This document shows, piece by piece, positions 9,434-19,189 of a stretch of DNA of 39,654 bases (positions are counted from its first letter, which is position 1; each line of letters begins with the position of its first letter). The notes beneath the pieces are model-generated. The model had not been told where the DNA came from. It saw nothing but the letters and a program-made list of their open reading frames with translations, and ran no database searches. Location: the NCBI GenBank assembly GCA_030626795.1, contig DAOUTI010000003.1, forward strand, positions 1 through 39,654, in the 5' to 3' direction. Origin of the DNA: Flavobacteriaceae bacterium (GTDB lineage Bacteria > Bacteroidota > Bacteroidia > Flavobacteriales > Flavobacteriaceae). The position numbers and the translations under genes were made by a program.

Positions 9434-10753
9434 ATTTCATCTTCAAAAAATTCAAAATTAAGTCCAATCAAAAGATTAAAACACTATATTAATTCTGATC
9501 TTAAAGAAATCCTCTTAAGTGGAGGTTTAACCTTTCTATTTAAAATTATTGGCTTAGTGTTAGCTTATATGGTAATGCTTTTAATAACTAGAACTTTTGG
9601 TTCTGCAGTCTTTGGAAGATATACTATTGCTCTTACTTTTTCACAGTTAATAGTTTTAATCTTTACTTTTGGATTTCCTAGTGGAGTTATAAGATTGCTG
9701 ACAGATCAAAGTCACTATGATGAAATTCCGAAGACAAATTTTCTTAAAAAAACGTTATGGATTACATTTGTTTCGTCTATAACTATTTCAATCCTGATTT
9801 ATTTTTTATCAGAACTAATAGCAATAAGCCTTTTTAAAGACAGATCATTAATTATATATTTAAAAGTCTTAAGTTTTTTCATTACTCCTCTTATGTTTCA
9901 TGAAGTTTTATTAAATATTTTTAGAGGTAAAAAAGAATACAAAAAATACAATCTCTTTTTATTTGTTTTACCTCCATTATTGTTTTTAATTATGTTTTAC
10001 ATAATATATAATTATTTCTATAATGAAATTTCGGTAATACTAAGTTTTGGATTAAGCATTTTAATCGTTTTTTTTATAGAAATAATATTCTTAAAGGGTG
10101 TTAAAAACTCTATAAAGAAAGATTATCCTACAAATCTATTATTTAAACTTTCATTACCAATGATGATAAGTGGAACAATTTTATTTTTATTAAGTTGGAC
10201 TGATATTTTTATGCTTGGAGCAATGGTATCATCAGAAGAGGTAGGGATTTATAATGTAGCCTTTAAAATATCTTCAATTGGGTTAATTATAATTTTAGTT
10301 TTTAACGTGGTTATTGGTCCAAAAATATCAGAATTATATAATAGGAATGAAATAAAAAAACTAAAAAAAACTATTATCAAAACAACTCAATTAATTACTA
10401 TAACTACAATTCCTATATTTTTAATACTTATTGTTTTTAGAAAGGATATCCTAAGTTTTTTTGGTTCTGAGTTTATATTAGGAGAAACAACTTTGGTTAT
10501 ACTTAGTTTTAGTGTTTTAATTAATGCTATTTCGGGTAATGTTGATCAGATCTTAAATATGACTAATCATCATCGGTTAATGAGGAATATAGCCCTTGTT
10601 TGTTTAACTGAAAATGTAATTCTTAATTTTATATTAATTCCAAAATATGGAATTAACGGTGCTGCTACCGCTAGTTTAATTACAAATATAAGCTTAAACC
10701 TAATTAGTATATATTATATAAAAAAGAAATTGGGTTTTTATACAATTCTATAA
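9434..10753 (+). CDS. Wzx-like oligosaccharide flippase (MATE/PST family); true start uncertain
   Basis: 12-14 TM transporter with LLITRTFGSAVFGRYTIALTFSQ and NGAATASLITNISLNL. ORF-track start 9557 (GTG) cuts off LKEILLSGGLTFLFKIIG; the frame is open back to the wzz stop at 9425-9427 without ATG/GTG/TTG. Confidence 0.75.
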   Translation: MSSSKNSKLSPIKRLKHYINSDLKEILLSGGLTFLFKIIGLVLAYMVMLLITRTFGSAVFGRYTIALTFSQLIVLIFTFGFPSGVIRLLTDQSHYDEIPKTNFLKKTLWITFVSSITISILIYFLSELIAISLFKDRSLIIYLKVLSFFITPLMFHEVLLNIFRGKKEYKKYNLFLFVLPPLLFLIMFYIIYNYFYNEISVILSFGLSILIVFFIEIIFLKGVKNSIKKDYPTNLLFKLSLPMMISGTILFLLSWTDIFMLGAMVSSEEVGIYNVAFKISSIGLIIILVFNVVIGPKISELYNRNEIKKLKKTIIKTTQLITITTIPIFLILIVFRKDILSFFGSEFILGETTLVILSFSVLINAISGNVDQILNMTNHHRLMRNIALVCLTENVILNFILIPKYGINGAATASLITNISLNLISIYYIKKKLGFYTIL

Positions 10754-10756
10754 TAT

Positions 10757-11572
10757 ATGAGCAAATATAATTTATCAATTATAATTGTAACGTTTAATAG
10801 TGAAAAATATATTCAAAACTGTATTAATTCTATAGTTGAATATTGTTTAGATATTAATTATGAAATTGTCATTATTGATAATAATTCAATAGATAATACC
10901 GTAAAAATAATTAAAGAAGGTTTTAATGACATTGTATTAATTGAAAGTAAAAAGAATTTAGGTTTTGCTGGGGGAAATAATCTTGGGGCTAAATATTGTA
11001 GCGGAGAATATTTTTTATTATTAAATCATGATACTATTCTATTAGAAAAAATTTCAATAATATTAGATATCTTCAAGAAAAACACTGCTATTGGAGCTTT
11101 AGGTATAAAAATGTTGAATGAAAAGAAGAATTATATATGTTCTGCTGGCAATTTTCCAAAACCTTATCAATTATTGAAGTTGTCTCTTTTTGAAATAAAA
11201 TCTAAAGAATTTGTAAATGGTAATTTTGATGAACCTCATAAAATTAGAATTGTTGATTGGGTTTCAGGAGCATTTTTATTGACTAAAAAAAAATATTGGA
11301 ACAAGGTAGGTGGATTAGACGAGAAATATTTTATGTACGTTGAAGATGTTGATTTTTGTAAAAAACTTAGTCTAATAGGAAAAATAACTGTTTTTTTACC
11401 ATCTATCAACTATTTACATTTTGTTGGTTTTAATAAAAAAAGAGAAATCCAATTGATAAAAGGGTATAAAATATTTTCTAAAAAATTTTTCAATAAATAT
11501 GGAAGTAAACTTGCCAACATATGTTTAGATTTAAATTATGAATACAAAAAAGCTTATAAAAGTCTTTATTGA
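10757..11572 (+). CDS. Glycosyltransferase family 2 (rhamnosyltransferase-like)
   Basis: LSIIIVTFNSEKYIQNCINSI..., IIDNNSIDNT, NLGFAGGNNLGAKYCSGEYFLLLNHDT, WVSGAFLLTKKKYWNKVGGLDEKYFMYVEDVDFC. Confidence 0.9.
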   Translation: MSKYNLSIIIVTFNSEKYIQNCINSIVEYCLDINYEIVIIDNNSIDNTVKIIKEGFNDIVLIESKKNLGFAGGNNLGAKYCSGEYFLLLNHDTILLEKISIILDIFKKNTAIGALGIKMLNEKKNYICSAGNFPKPYQLLKLSLFEIKSKEFVNGNFDEPHKIRIVDWVSGAFLLTKKKYWNKVGGLDEKYFMYVEDVDFCKKLSLIGKITVFLPSINYLHFVGFNKKREIQLIKGYKIFSKKFFNKYGSKLANICLDLNYEYKKAYKSLY

Positions 11573-12686
11573 TGGATATTCATTAAATAAAGAACCTCAA
11601 GGGGTTACAACTTACATAAAAGAACTATATAAAGAAATTGCTATTCAAACATCAAATATTAAATTTTTTATTGGATGTTTTGAAGATGACAATATAAAGA
11701 AGGAATTTAAAGATCAAAAAAACATATCTTTTATTTTTTATAAACATAAATCACGAGTTTATAGAATGTTATTTGAAATTCCACACTGCATTAGAAAAGA
11801 AGAATTTGATTTTGCACACTTTCAATATGTAATTCCATTTAAAAGAAGTGAAAAATGTAAATACATAACTACTATTCATGATATTTTATTTAATGAATAT
11901 CCTGAATATTTTTCTAAAATGTATAGATATAAAAGAAATTTTTTATTTTACAGAAGCGCAAAAAATACAGATTTTCTATTAACCGTATCTAATTATTCAA
12001 GAGAGTCAATTAAAAAAAAATATCAACTTAAAAATAAAAATGTTTTCATAACTCCCAACGGGATCAATGAATCTTATTTTAAAGATTATAACAAAAAAAA
12101 ATCAAAAATAATAATCAAAGAAAAATATGGTTTTGATGATTATATTCTATATGTTAGTAGAATAGAACCTAGAAAAAATCAAGAATTACTTTTAAAAACT
12201 TATTTGGAAACTAAGATTTATAAAACATCTACTCATCTTGTTTTTATTGGGAAAAACTCCATTAAAAATATTAAACTAAATAAATTAGTAAATTGTTTGA
12301 GTTCAAACCAAAAACAAAAAATACATTTTTTTGAAAATGTAGAACAAACGCATTTAATTGAATTTTATAAAGCTGCAAAAATGTTTATTTACCCATCTAA
12401 AGCCGAAGGATTTGGCATACCTCCTTTAGAAGCAGGAGCACTCAAAATTCCAGTTTTATGTTCGAATGTAACTGCTATGGAATCGTTTATTTTTTTTAAT
12501 CCATATTTTTTTAACCCAAATGATGAAGATGGATTTAAAAGAAAGTTCCAAAATTTTTACACAAGTTACAAATCAATTGATTTGAATATCATCCAAGATG
12601 AAATAAAAACAAATTATTCTTGGGAAAAATCGGCTCAATTACTAACTTCAATTTTTAATCGTAATACTTCAAATTTTGAGAGTTAG
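11538..12686 (+). CDS. Glycosyltransferase, GT4/GT1-type fold
   Basis: ILYVSRIEPRKNQELLLKTY, FIYPSKAEGFGIPPLEAGALKIPVLCSN; overlaps preceding gene by 35 bp. Confidence 0.85.
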   Translation: MNTKKLIKVFIDGYSLNKEPQGVTTYIKELYKEIAIQTSNIKFFIGCFEDDNIKKEFKDQKNISFIFYKHKSRVYRMLFEIPHCIRKEEFDFAHFQYVIPFKRSEKCKYITTIHDILFNEYPEYFSKMYRYKRNFLFYRSAKNTDFLLTVSNYSRESIKKKYQLKNKNVFITPNGINESYFKDYNKKKSKIIIKEKYGFDDYILYVSRIEPRKNQELLLKTYLETKIYKTSTHLVFIGKNSIKNIKLNKLVNCLSSNQKQKIHFFENVEQTHLIEFYKAAKMFIYPSKAEGFGIPPLEAGALKIPVLCSNVTAMESFIFFNPYFFNPNDEDGFKRKFQNFYTSYKSIDLNIIQDEIKTNYSWEKSAQLLTSIFNRNTSNFES

Positions 12687-13935
12687 TATTTATAAATCAA
12701 TATTTATTCTTTTACTGTTTATTTTAACAGCAATACCTTTATTTGAAATACACTTTTTATCATTTCTTATATTTCTATCCATTTTGTTATCTAGCACAAA
12801 TGATCATAGTATGTCTAGATTTTCATTTGGGTTGATATCCATTTTAATAATTGTACTAATAATTGGTATTATAAGTTCTTTTTTTTATCAAAAACATTTA
12901 TTTGATTGGTTTAAAGACCTTCTTTATTTTTCTAAACCTATACTTGGTATTTTACTCGGGTATTTTTTAATTAAGAAAATAAACAACAAAAACTTTTTTT
13001 TAAAGGCTTTAATATATGTATCTCTTCTATTTGCAATTTATCACATTTTTAATGTTTTTATAACCACTGATTTCTCAACGGATTCCATTAGCACAATAAG
13101 GAATGAAAATGGGTTATCAAATCCTTTAGAGTTATTGGCATTAATTATTTTAATATCTTCATACCGATTTGAATTTTTGGCTGTTATTAACAGAAGAAGA
13201 AAAACAATAATTTTTACGCTAGCATTATCTCTAATTCTATATTTTTCAAGGACCATGGTTGTTGCTTTTATTATTATGCTACTAGCTATAAATGGTTATA
13301 CAAAATTAACAACAAAAGGTTTTAAATATGGAGTAGGTATTATGCTTCTGGTTGGGTTGTTTTACTTGTATTTATTTTCAATAAACTTAAAAAGAAATCA
13401 ACCAGGTATTGAATCGTTTTTATATAAAATAAAAATTGCGCCATCCGAAATTTTTTCTCCTGCTAAAAGTATCGACATAAAAAATCATAAGAATTTATGG
13501 GATCATTGGAGGGCTTACGAAACAAATTTAGCATACATGCAAATGAAAAAACATCCAATTAGTTTTTTAAATGGATATGGTTTTGGATCTTTAGTCGACC
13601 TAAAATTTGTAGCCCCCTTGAATGAACAGGGAATGAGATTTATCCCAATATTACACAATGGATATACTAATATTCTCTTTAAAACAGGTTTTTTAGGATT
13701 ATTCTTTTATATTTCCTTCTTATTGTCACTTTATATACAGTCTTACAAAACTAAAAGCTATACAGGTGAAGAAATAATACGAAATATCATATCAGCAATA
13801 GGACTGTATTTTATTTTCACTTCTCTTATCATAACAGGTATTTATAATTTAGAAGAAAAATATTCTTTAATCCTTGGAGGTTTTTTATTTTTACTATCCA
13901 AAATAGATACTAACCAAATAAATGAGAATATTTGA
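12676..13935 (+). CDS. O-antigen polymerase-like (Wzy) multi-TM protein
   Basis: About 10-12 TM segments, central HNGYTNILFKTGFLGLFFYISFLLSLYIQ; TTG start overlapping previous CDS. Confidence 0.65.
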   Translation: MRVSIYKSIFILLLFILTAIPLFEIHFLSFLIFLSILLSSTNDHSMSRFSFGLISILIIVLIIGIISSFFYQKHLFDWFKDLLYFSKPILGILLGYFLIKKINNKNFFLKALIYVSLLFAIYHIFNVFITTDFSTDSISTIRNENGLSNPLELLALIILISSYRFEFLAVINRRRKTIIFTLALSLILYFSRTMVVAFIIMLLAINGYTKLTTKGFKYGVGIMLLVGLFYLYLFSINLKRNQPGIESFLYKIKIAPSEIFSPAKSIDIKNHKNLWDHWRAYETNLAYMQMKKHPISFLNGYGFGSLVDLKFVAPLNEQGMRFIPILHNGYTNILFKTGFLGLFFYISFLLSLYIQSYKTKSYTGEEIIRNIISAIGLYFIFTSLIITGIYNLEEKYSLILGGFLFLLSKIDTNQINENI

Positions 13936-15002
13936 AAATAGCAATTTTAGGAACCAGAGGGATTCCAAATAATCATGGAGGCTACGAACAATTTGCCGAA
14001 TATTTTGCAAAGCATTTAGTTAAAAGTGGTTATGAAACCTACGTTTATAGCTCTTCTTTACATCCTTATAAAGAAAATACATGGAATGGTGTGCATATTA
14101 TTCATAAGTACGACCCTGAAAATTGGCTTGGCACTTCTGGCCAATTTATTTATGACCTGAATTGCATTTTAGATATTAGAAGAAAAAAAATGGATGTTGT
14201 TTTTCAATTGGGTTATACAAGTAGCTCTATTTGGAATTGGCTTATTCCAAAAAATATAAAATTAATCACTAATATGGATGGTTTAGAATGGAAACGCTCT
14301 AAATATTCAAAAAAAGTTCAAACCTTTTTAAAATATGCCGAAAAACTTGCAATTAAGCATAGTGATATTTTGATTGCTGATTCACCTGGAATTCAAGAAT
14401 ATTTAAAAAATAAGTACGCTGTTGAATCTGAATATATAGCCTATGGCGTTGAATCAGAAAATGAATATAATGATTCGGTTTTACAAGAATTAGATGTTAC
14501 CAAAAATAAATACAATATGCTAATCGCTAGAATTGAACCCGAAAATAATATAGAAGTTATTCTTAATGGTGTTGCAAATTCAAATTGTGAAAATTATTTT
14601 TTGGTCATTGGTAATGCAGATAATTCTTTTGGGAAGTATTTGGTTGATCGATTTAATAATAATAAAATAAGGTTTATTGGTTCTATTTATAATCTACCAA
14701 AATTAAATTCATTACGTAAATATTCAAATATCTATTTTCATGGCCATAGTGTTGGTGGCACAAATCCATCTTTATTAGAAGCGATGGCATCATATGCTTT
14801 TATTTGTGCTCACGATAATATTTTCAATAAATCAATTCTTAAAGATGATGCTTTTTACTTTTTAGATGAAAGCGATGTAACTAAAGTTTTAGAATCTAAA
14901 AACAAAAAAAATCATCAATCTTTTTTAGATCAAAATTATAAAAGAGTAGTTATGGATTTTAATTGGAAAAGCATTAACGAAAAATACGAAAGGTTAATAT
15001 GA
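13932..15002 (+). CDS. Glycosyltransferase with DUF1972-type N-terminus (rhamnosyltransferase-like)
   Basis: MKIAILGTRGIPNNHGGYEQFAEYFAKHLVKSGYETYVYS..., HGHSVGGTNPSLLEAMAS; TTG start overlaps previous TGA. Confidence 0.85.
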   Translation: MKIAILGTRGIPNNHGGYEQFAEYFAKHLVKSGYETYVYSSSLHPYKENTWNGVHIIHKYDPENWLGTSGQFIYDLNCILDIRRKKMDVVFQLGYTSSSIWNWLIPKNIKLITNMDGLEWKRSKYSKKVQTFLKYAEKLAIKHSDILIADSPGIQEYLKNKYAVESEYIAYGVESENEYNDSVLQELDVTKNKYNMLIARIEPENNIEVILNGVANSNCENYFLVIGNADNSFGKYLVDRFNNNKIRFIGSIYNLPKLNSLRKYSNIYFHGHSVGGTNPSLLEAMASYAFICAHDNIFNKSILKDDAFYFLDESDVTKVLESKNKKNHQSFLDQNYKRVVMDFNWKSINEKYERLI

Positions 15003-16879
15003 ATTTGAAGAAAATAAAAATACTGGTTTTTATTGTTTCTTTTATTTTGATTAGTTTACTATTAAGTTTTATTGACTTTAGTAAAAAACTTAATTATTAC
15101 AATATCAATAAATCTTATAATGATTCATTGAAAGTGCAAATTGATTTTAAAAAAAAATTAGATTTAAATAAAAAAGAAATAAGACTATATTATACCAATT
15201 TTACAAACTCTCCGTATTCTGATGATCAAAGTGCAACGACCCAAATTGACAATCATAGTGCTAAACTAAATTTCTTTTCTAAATCTATACCATTATTGTT
15301 CAGGATAAATTTTGATGAACATATATTAGATACAATAAGGATTAAAAAGGTTACCATAAACTTGACGAATCAAAAAATTGATATAGATCTAACAAAGTTT
15401 ATTGCCCACCCTTCTATTCGACTCCTTAGAAAAAAATCAGACATTCTTACAGTCGACCTGTCGCATATAAATAATAGTAATTATGATCCTTATATATATT
15501 TAGAAAAACCAATTTATGTACATCGTTTAACAACTCTTGAAATTATTCTAATTATTATAGCGATAACAATTCTTTCGTTTCTAATCTCTGAATTATTTAT
15601 TTATCTTCTGTTTTTTAAATTAACTACAAATAATATTAATTCAACACTCTTATTTCTTTTAATTATATCCCTTTTATTTAAAGAACATTGGATTAGTAAA
15701 ACCATGATATTAATTGGAGTTTATACCGCATTTTTATTTATTAAAAATAAAATTAAATTAAAAAAAATAAATTTTTATGGCTATTCCCTCTTTTTCTTTT
15801 TTACTATTATTTCATTAATATGGTCTGTAAACATAGGAAGTTCCATGCCAAAATTAATCGGTTTCACACCTTTCATTATAATACCCATTTGGGCTTCTTT
15901 CTTGAATTTAAAAATCAATTATGAAATTATATTTAAATATGTAGGAATGTTTTTTATGCTAGTTGCAATTACTACCGTTTTACAAGCATTTTTTAGGTAC
16001 AATTCTACTTTTCAAATGTCAGAGTTTTATTATCATAACTTATCTTCTCCTTTATCTACAAATGCGATTTACATTTCTGTTCTATATTTAATTGTATTCC
16101 TCTTTAATCTTTCCTTTTTATTAAGAAAAAAAGGAAAAACACAAACCCTCGATTATTTAACCCTAATTGTGTTATTAGTCTATATATTACTCTTGAGTTC
16201 TAAGCTAATTGTTGTTTTGTTATTTTTAAGCACTTATTTTCTATTTTATTCATTTTTGAAATTACGATTTAAAAAAAGCATCTTAATTCTTGTAACATTA
16301 TTAACATTTGGACCCTTTACTTTATTGATATTTCTTTCTGAAAATAATATTTTTAAGAGGTTTGAAAAAATAACAAACATTGAAAAAATAAAAGAAGTTT
16401 ATTCGCAAGATGAATTTGGCGACAACTATTTATGGAATGGTTTAAACCTAAGATTACTTCAACTTAGAGCTTTTTATGATATAGAAAAAAATACTAATTT
16501 CAATTCCTTTTTAGGAGTTGGATTAAACAATGGGCAAGAGTTACTAAATGAACGATATAAATATTATAAAATGTATACTGGTAAAAAATGGGAAAATAAA
16601 GGCGGATATTTAAGCTATAATTTTCATAATCAATATGCACAAACTTTAATTGAATTAGGTGTGGTAGGTTTTATATTTTTGGTGTTAATCTTTTTTAGAC
16701 TTATTATAAATTCAAAAAATAATAATAACTTTCTTCTTTTCTCGATTGTTTTTATTTTTATACTTGTTATGTTTACTGAATCAATTTTAGTGCGTCAAAA
16801 AGGAATTATGTTATTTGTTTTATTTCCAATTATTGCTATTAAAGTAAATAACTCCAAACAAATAGGCCTTAATAATTAA
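14999..16879 (+). CDS. O-antigen polymerase/ligase-like protein with additional N-terminal extracytoplasmic domain
   Basis: N-terminal TM, about 150-aa soluble region, then multi-TM with FLGVGLNNGQELLNERYKYYKMYTG...NFHNQYAQTLIELGVVGF, typical Wzy/WaaL pattern. Confidence 0.65.
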   Translation: MNLKKIKILVFIVSFILISLLLSFIDFSKKLNYYNINKSYNDSLKVQIDFKKKLDLNKKEIRLYYTNFTNSPYSDDQSATTQIDNHSAKLNFFSKSIPLLFRINFDEHILDTIRIKKVTINLTNQKIDIDLTKFIAHPSIRLLRKKSDILTVDLSHINNSNYDPYIYLEKPIYVHRLTTLEIILIIIAITILSFLISELFIYLLFFKLTTNNINSTLLFLLIISLLFKEHWISKTMILIGVYTAFLFIKNKIKLKKINFYGYSLFFFFTIISLIWSVNIGSSMPKLIGFTPFIIIPIWASFLNLKINYEIIFKYVGMFFMLVAITTVLQAFFRYNSTFQMSEFYYHNLSSPLSTNAIYISVLYLIVFLFNLSFLLRKKGKTQTLDYLTLIVLLVYILLLSSKLIVVLLFLSTYFLFYSFLKLRFKKSILILVTLLTFGPFTLLIFLSENNIFKRFEKITNIEKIKEVYSQDEFGDNYLWNGLNLRLLQLRAFYDIEKNTNFNSFLGVGLNNGQELLNERYKYYKMYTGKKWENKGGYLSYNFHNQYAQTLIELGVVGFIFLVLIFFRLIINSKNNNNFLLFSIVFIFILVMFTESILVRQKGIMLFVLFPIIAIKVNNSKQIGLNN

Positions 16880-16880
16880 T

Positions 16881-18239
16881 ATGCCAAATAAAAACAAACG
16901 CTACTCCATATATATCAAACCTATTTCCATAATAGCAAATCTTGTTATTATTAATCTTTTTCTAAGGTTTTTTCTACAGGAAGCTTATTCTGGTTTTTGG
17001 CATATTACCTTTATCAATCTAAGCTGGTTAATTATCTCATACCATTTAAATTTTTATAATATTAAAAGGTATCAAAAAAATGTTGATATGCTTTCCCGGT
17101 TATTTATGCAATTCCTCATATTTACCTTCGTGTATTTTGCATATTATAGCTTAACAAATAAAACTATCAATCCATTAGAACACATTAAAATTTTAGTTTA
17201 CATTTTTATATCTATCACCCTATTTAGGGGTTTCTATTTATTTGCTTTAAAAAGGTACCGGATAGAAGGAGGAAATTTTAGAAACATCATTTTTATTGGG
17301 TCTAACAAAAGCATGCAAAATGTGAGTGATTTTATTAAAGATCATCCTGAATTGGGGTATAATCTTTTGGGTTGTTTTTCAAACAATTCAAACACTAAAA
17401 CCTATTTGGGTGAAATTGAAAACAGTTTTGATTACTCTGCTAATAATACAATTGACGAAATATTTTGTTCTATCTCTGAGCTAACAAAAGAACAAATTCA
17501 AAAATTTATTAATTTTGCAGATAACAATCTTATTCAATTAAAATTAATTCCAGATTCAAAAGATGTTTATTCCACCAAAATGATTGTTGAATATTATGAT
17601 TACATTCCCATATTATCCCTAAGAAAAATTCCTTTTGACGAACCTGTTAATCAATTTTTAAAGCGTTTTTTTGACATCCTATATTCCTTGATTGTTATTT
17701 TGTTTGTTCTTTCATGGCTTACTCCTTTATTGTTTATTCTTATTAAATTAGAATCAAAAGGCCCTTTGTTTTTTAAACAGATTCGAGATGGTTTGAATGG
17801 CGAAACTTTTGAATGTTATAAATATCGGTCAATGTTTGTAAATAACCTTTCAGATGATATTCAAGCCACCAAACACGATTCAAGAACAACTAAAATTGGT
17901 CGTTTTATTCGTAAAACAAGCATAGATGAACTGCCACAATTTTTTAATGTTTTTATAGGTGATATGAGCGTTGTAGGTCCGAGACCACATATGCAAAGTC
18001 AGACTAAAAAATATGCCAAAATAGTGGATAAATTTATGGTCCGCCATTTTGTCAAACCTGGCATTACTGGATTAGCGCAGGTAAGAGGGTTTAGAGGTAA
18101 AGTCGAGAAAAATGAAGATATGGAAAATCGTGTAAGACTCGATATTTATTATATTGAAAACTGGTCTTTTTTACTGGATCTTAAAATTATTGGACTTACA
18201 ATAATCAATATATTTAAAGGTGAAGATAAAGCATATTAA
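16881..18239 (+). CDS. Undecaprenyl-phosphate sugar phosphotransferase (WcaJ/polyprenyl glycosylphosphotransferase family)
   Basis: KRFFDILYSLIVILFVLSWLTPLLFILIKLESKGPLFFKQIRDGLNGETFECYKYRSM...TSIDELPQFFNVFIGDMSVVGPRPHM...VKPGITGLAQVRGFRG. Confidence 0.93.
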   Translation: MPNKNKRYSIYIKPISIIANLVIINLFLRFFLQEAYSGFWHITFINLSWLIISYHLNFYNIKRYQKNVDMLSRLFMQFLIFTFVYFAYYSLTNKTINPLEHIKILVYIFISITLFRGFYLFALKRYRIEGGNFRNIIFIGSNKSMQNVSDFIKDHPELGYNLLGCFSNNSNTKTYLGEIENSFDYSANNTIDEIFCSISELTKEQIQKFINFADNNLIQLKLIPDSKDVYSTKMIVEYYDYIPILSLRKIPFDEPVNQFLKRFFDILYSLIVILFVLSWLTPLLFILIKLESKGPLFFKQIRDGLNGETFECYKYRSMFVNNLSDDIQATKHDSRTTKIGRFIRKTSIDELPQFFNVFIGDMSVVGPRPHMQSQTKKYAKIVDKFMVRHFVKPGITGLAQVRGFRGKVEKNEDMENRVRLDIYYIENWSFLLDLKIIGLTIINIFKGEDKAY

Positions 18240-18385
18240 TTATGTTACTATACTCCCTCCCAAACACACCATTAATTCCTCAAAGTGAAACAAAATTAAT
18301 TGTTGGCACAAATTTTCAAAAGAGCAATCTTTCATATAATATGTTTTTTTTGTAAATTAGTACTTTCTATTTTTTCATATATAAA

Positions 18386-18583
18386 ATGACAAAACTTCAA
18401 ATCACAACAATTGCACTAATAATTGCTTATTTTATTTGGGAATTATTTGTCTGGTTTTGGGCTAAAGGACAACCCGAAAGTGGTGGCGCTATTATTCGAG
18501 TAGATCTTATTATTATTTATCCTATCCTGTTGATATTAATAATGATATCTCTTTATCAATATTTTAAAAAAGAAAACCATTAA
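18386..18583 (+). CDS. Small two-TM membrane protein of unknown function
   Basis: 65-aa ORF with two hydrophobic segments; start codon and spacing plausible. Confidence 0.5.
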   Translation: MTKLQITTIALIIAYFIWELFVWFWAKGQPESGGAIIRVDLIIIYPILLILIMISLYQYFKKENH

Positions 18584-18594
18584 AGATCAATCCA

Positions 18595-19176
18595 TTGAAG
18601 AAATTAAAACTTATACCTTTTATTCTGGTCATTTTACTTTTTAGTTGTAATAACATTAAAAATGAAAAACTAACCACACCAATAGAAACAAAACAAGAAA
18701 TAGAAAAAGAAAAAGAAATTCAATCTAAAACAAACCCACAAATGGAAACAAACAGCAAAGCAAAACCTGATTCACTTTTTTTTAATGAATTAATAGGGAA
18801 ATATCCTACTCAAGTAAATTTATTTCAAAATGAAATTTTAACAAGCAGACTAAAGAATATCAATAGGTTCGATTATGATGCATTGATTGCAAATTGGAAT
18901 ACCGAAACTCCTATTACAATAGAAAATCAAATCATTCATTCTAGTGGATGTAAAGCGCATAACTGCCCCAGCAGTGGTTACGAACTTTTTATCGACTTAA
19001 AAAATGACAACATCAATATATATCATTTTAGAGGAAATACTTTAAGAGTTTATACCGAAAAAGATTGGATTGATTTACCCGCAAATTTTAATAATGAAAT
19101 AGAAACAAAAAAGTCAAACGCAAAAATTGGGAATACATCTGACGATATGGAGTCTACTTATAATGTTACATTATAG
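18595..19176 (+). CDS. Predicted lipoprotein with CxxHxC motif, possibly Ivy-type lysozyme-inhibitor-like
   Basis: MKKLKLIPFILVILLFSCNN lipobox; SSGCKAHNCPSSGYELFIDLKNDNINIYHFRGNTLRVY resembles the Ivy CKPHDC loop region. TTG start. Confidence 0.5.
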   Translation: MKKLKLIPFILVILLFSCNNIKNEKLTTPIETKQEIEKEKEIQSKTNPQMETNSKAKPDSLFFNELIGKYPTQVNLFQNEILTSRLKNINRFDYDALIANWNTETPITIENQIIHSSGCKAHNCPSSGYELFIDLKNDNINIYHFRGNTLRVYTEKDWIDLPANFNNEIETKKSNAKIGNTSDDMESTYNVTL

Positions 19177-19189
19177 AAATATTAAATTT

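Noticed and set aside
9428-18239. AT-rich polysaccharide block considered as a mobile genomic island
   Set aside because: No integrase, transposase, direct repeats or tRNA junction seen; low GC is common for such loci in Bacteroidota.
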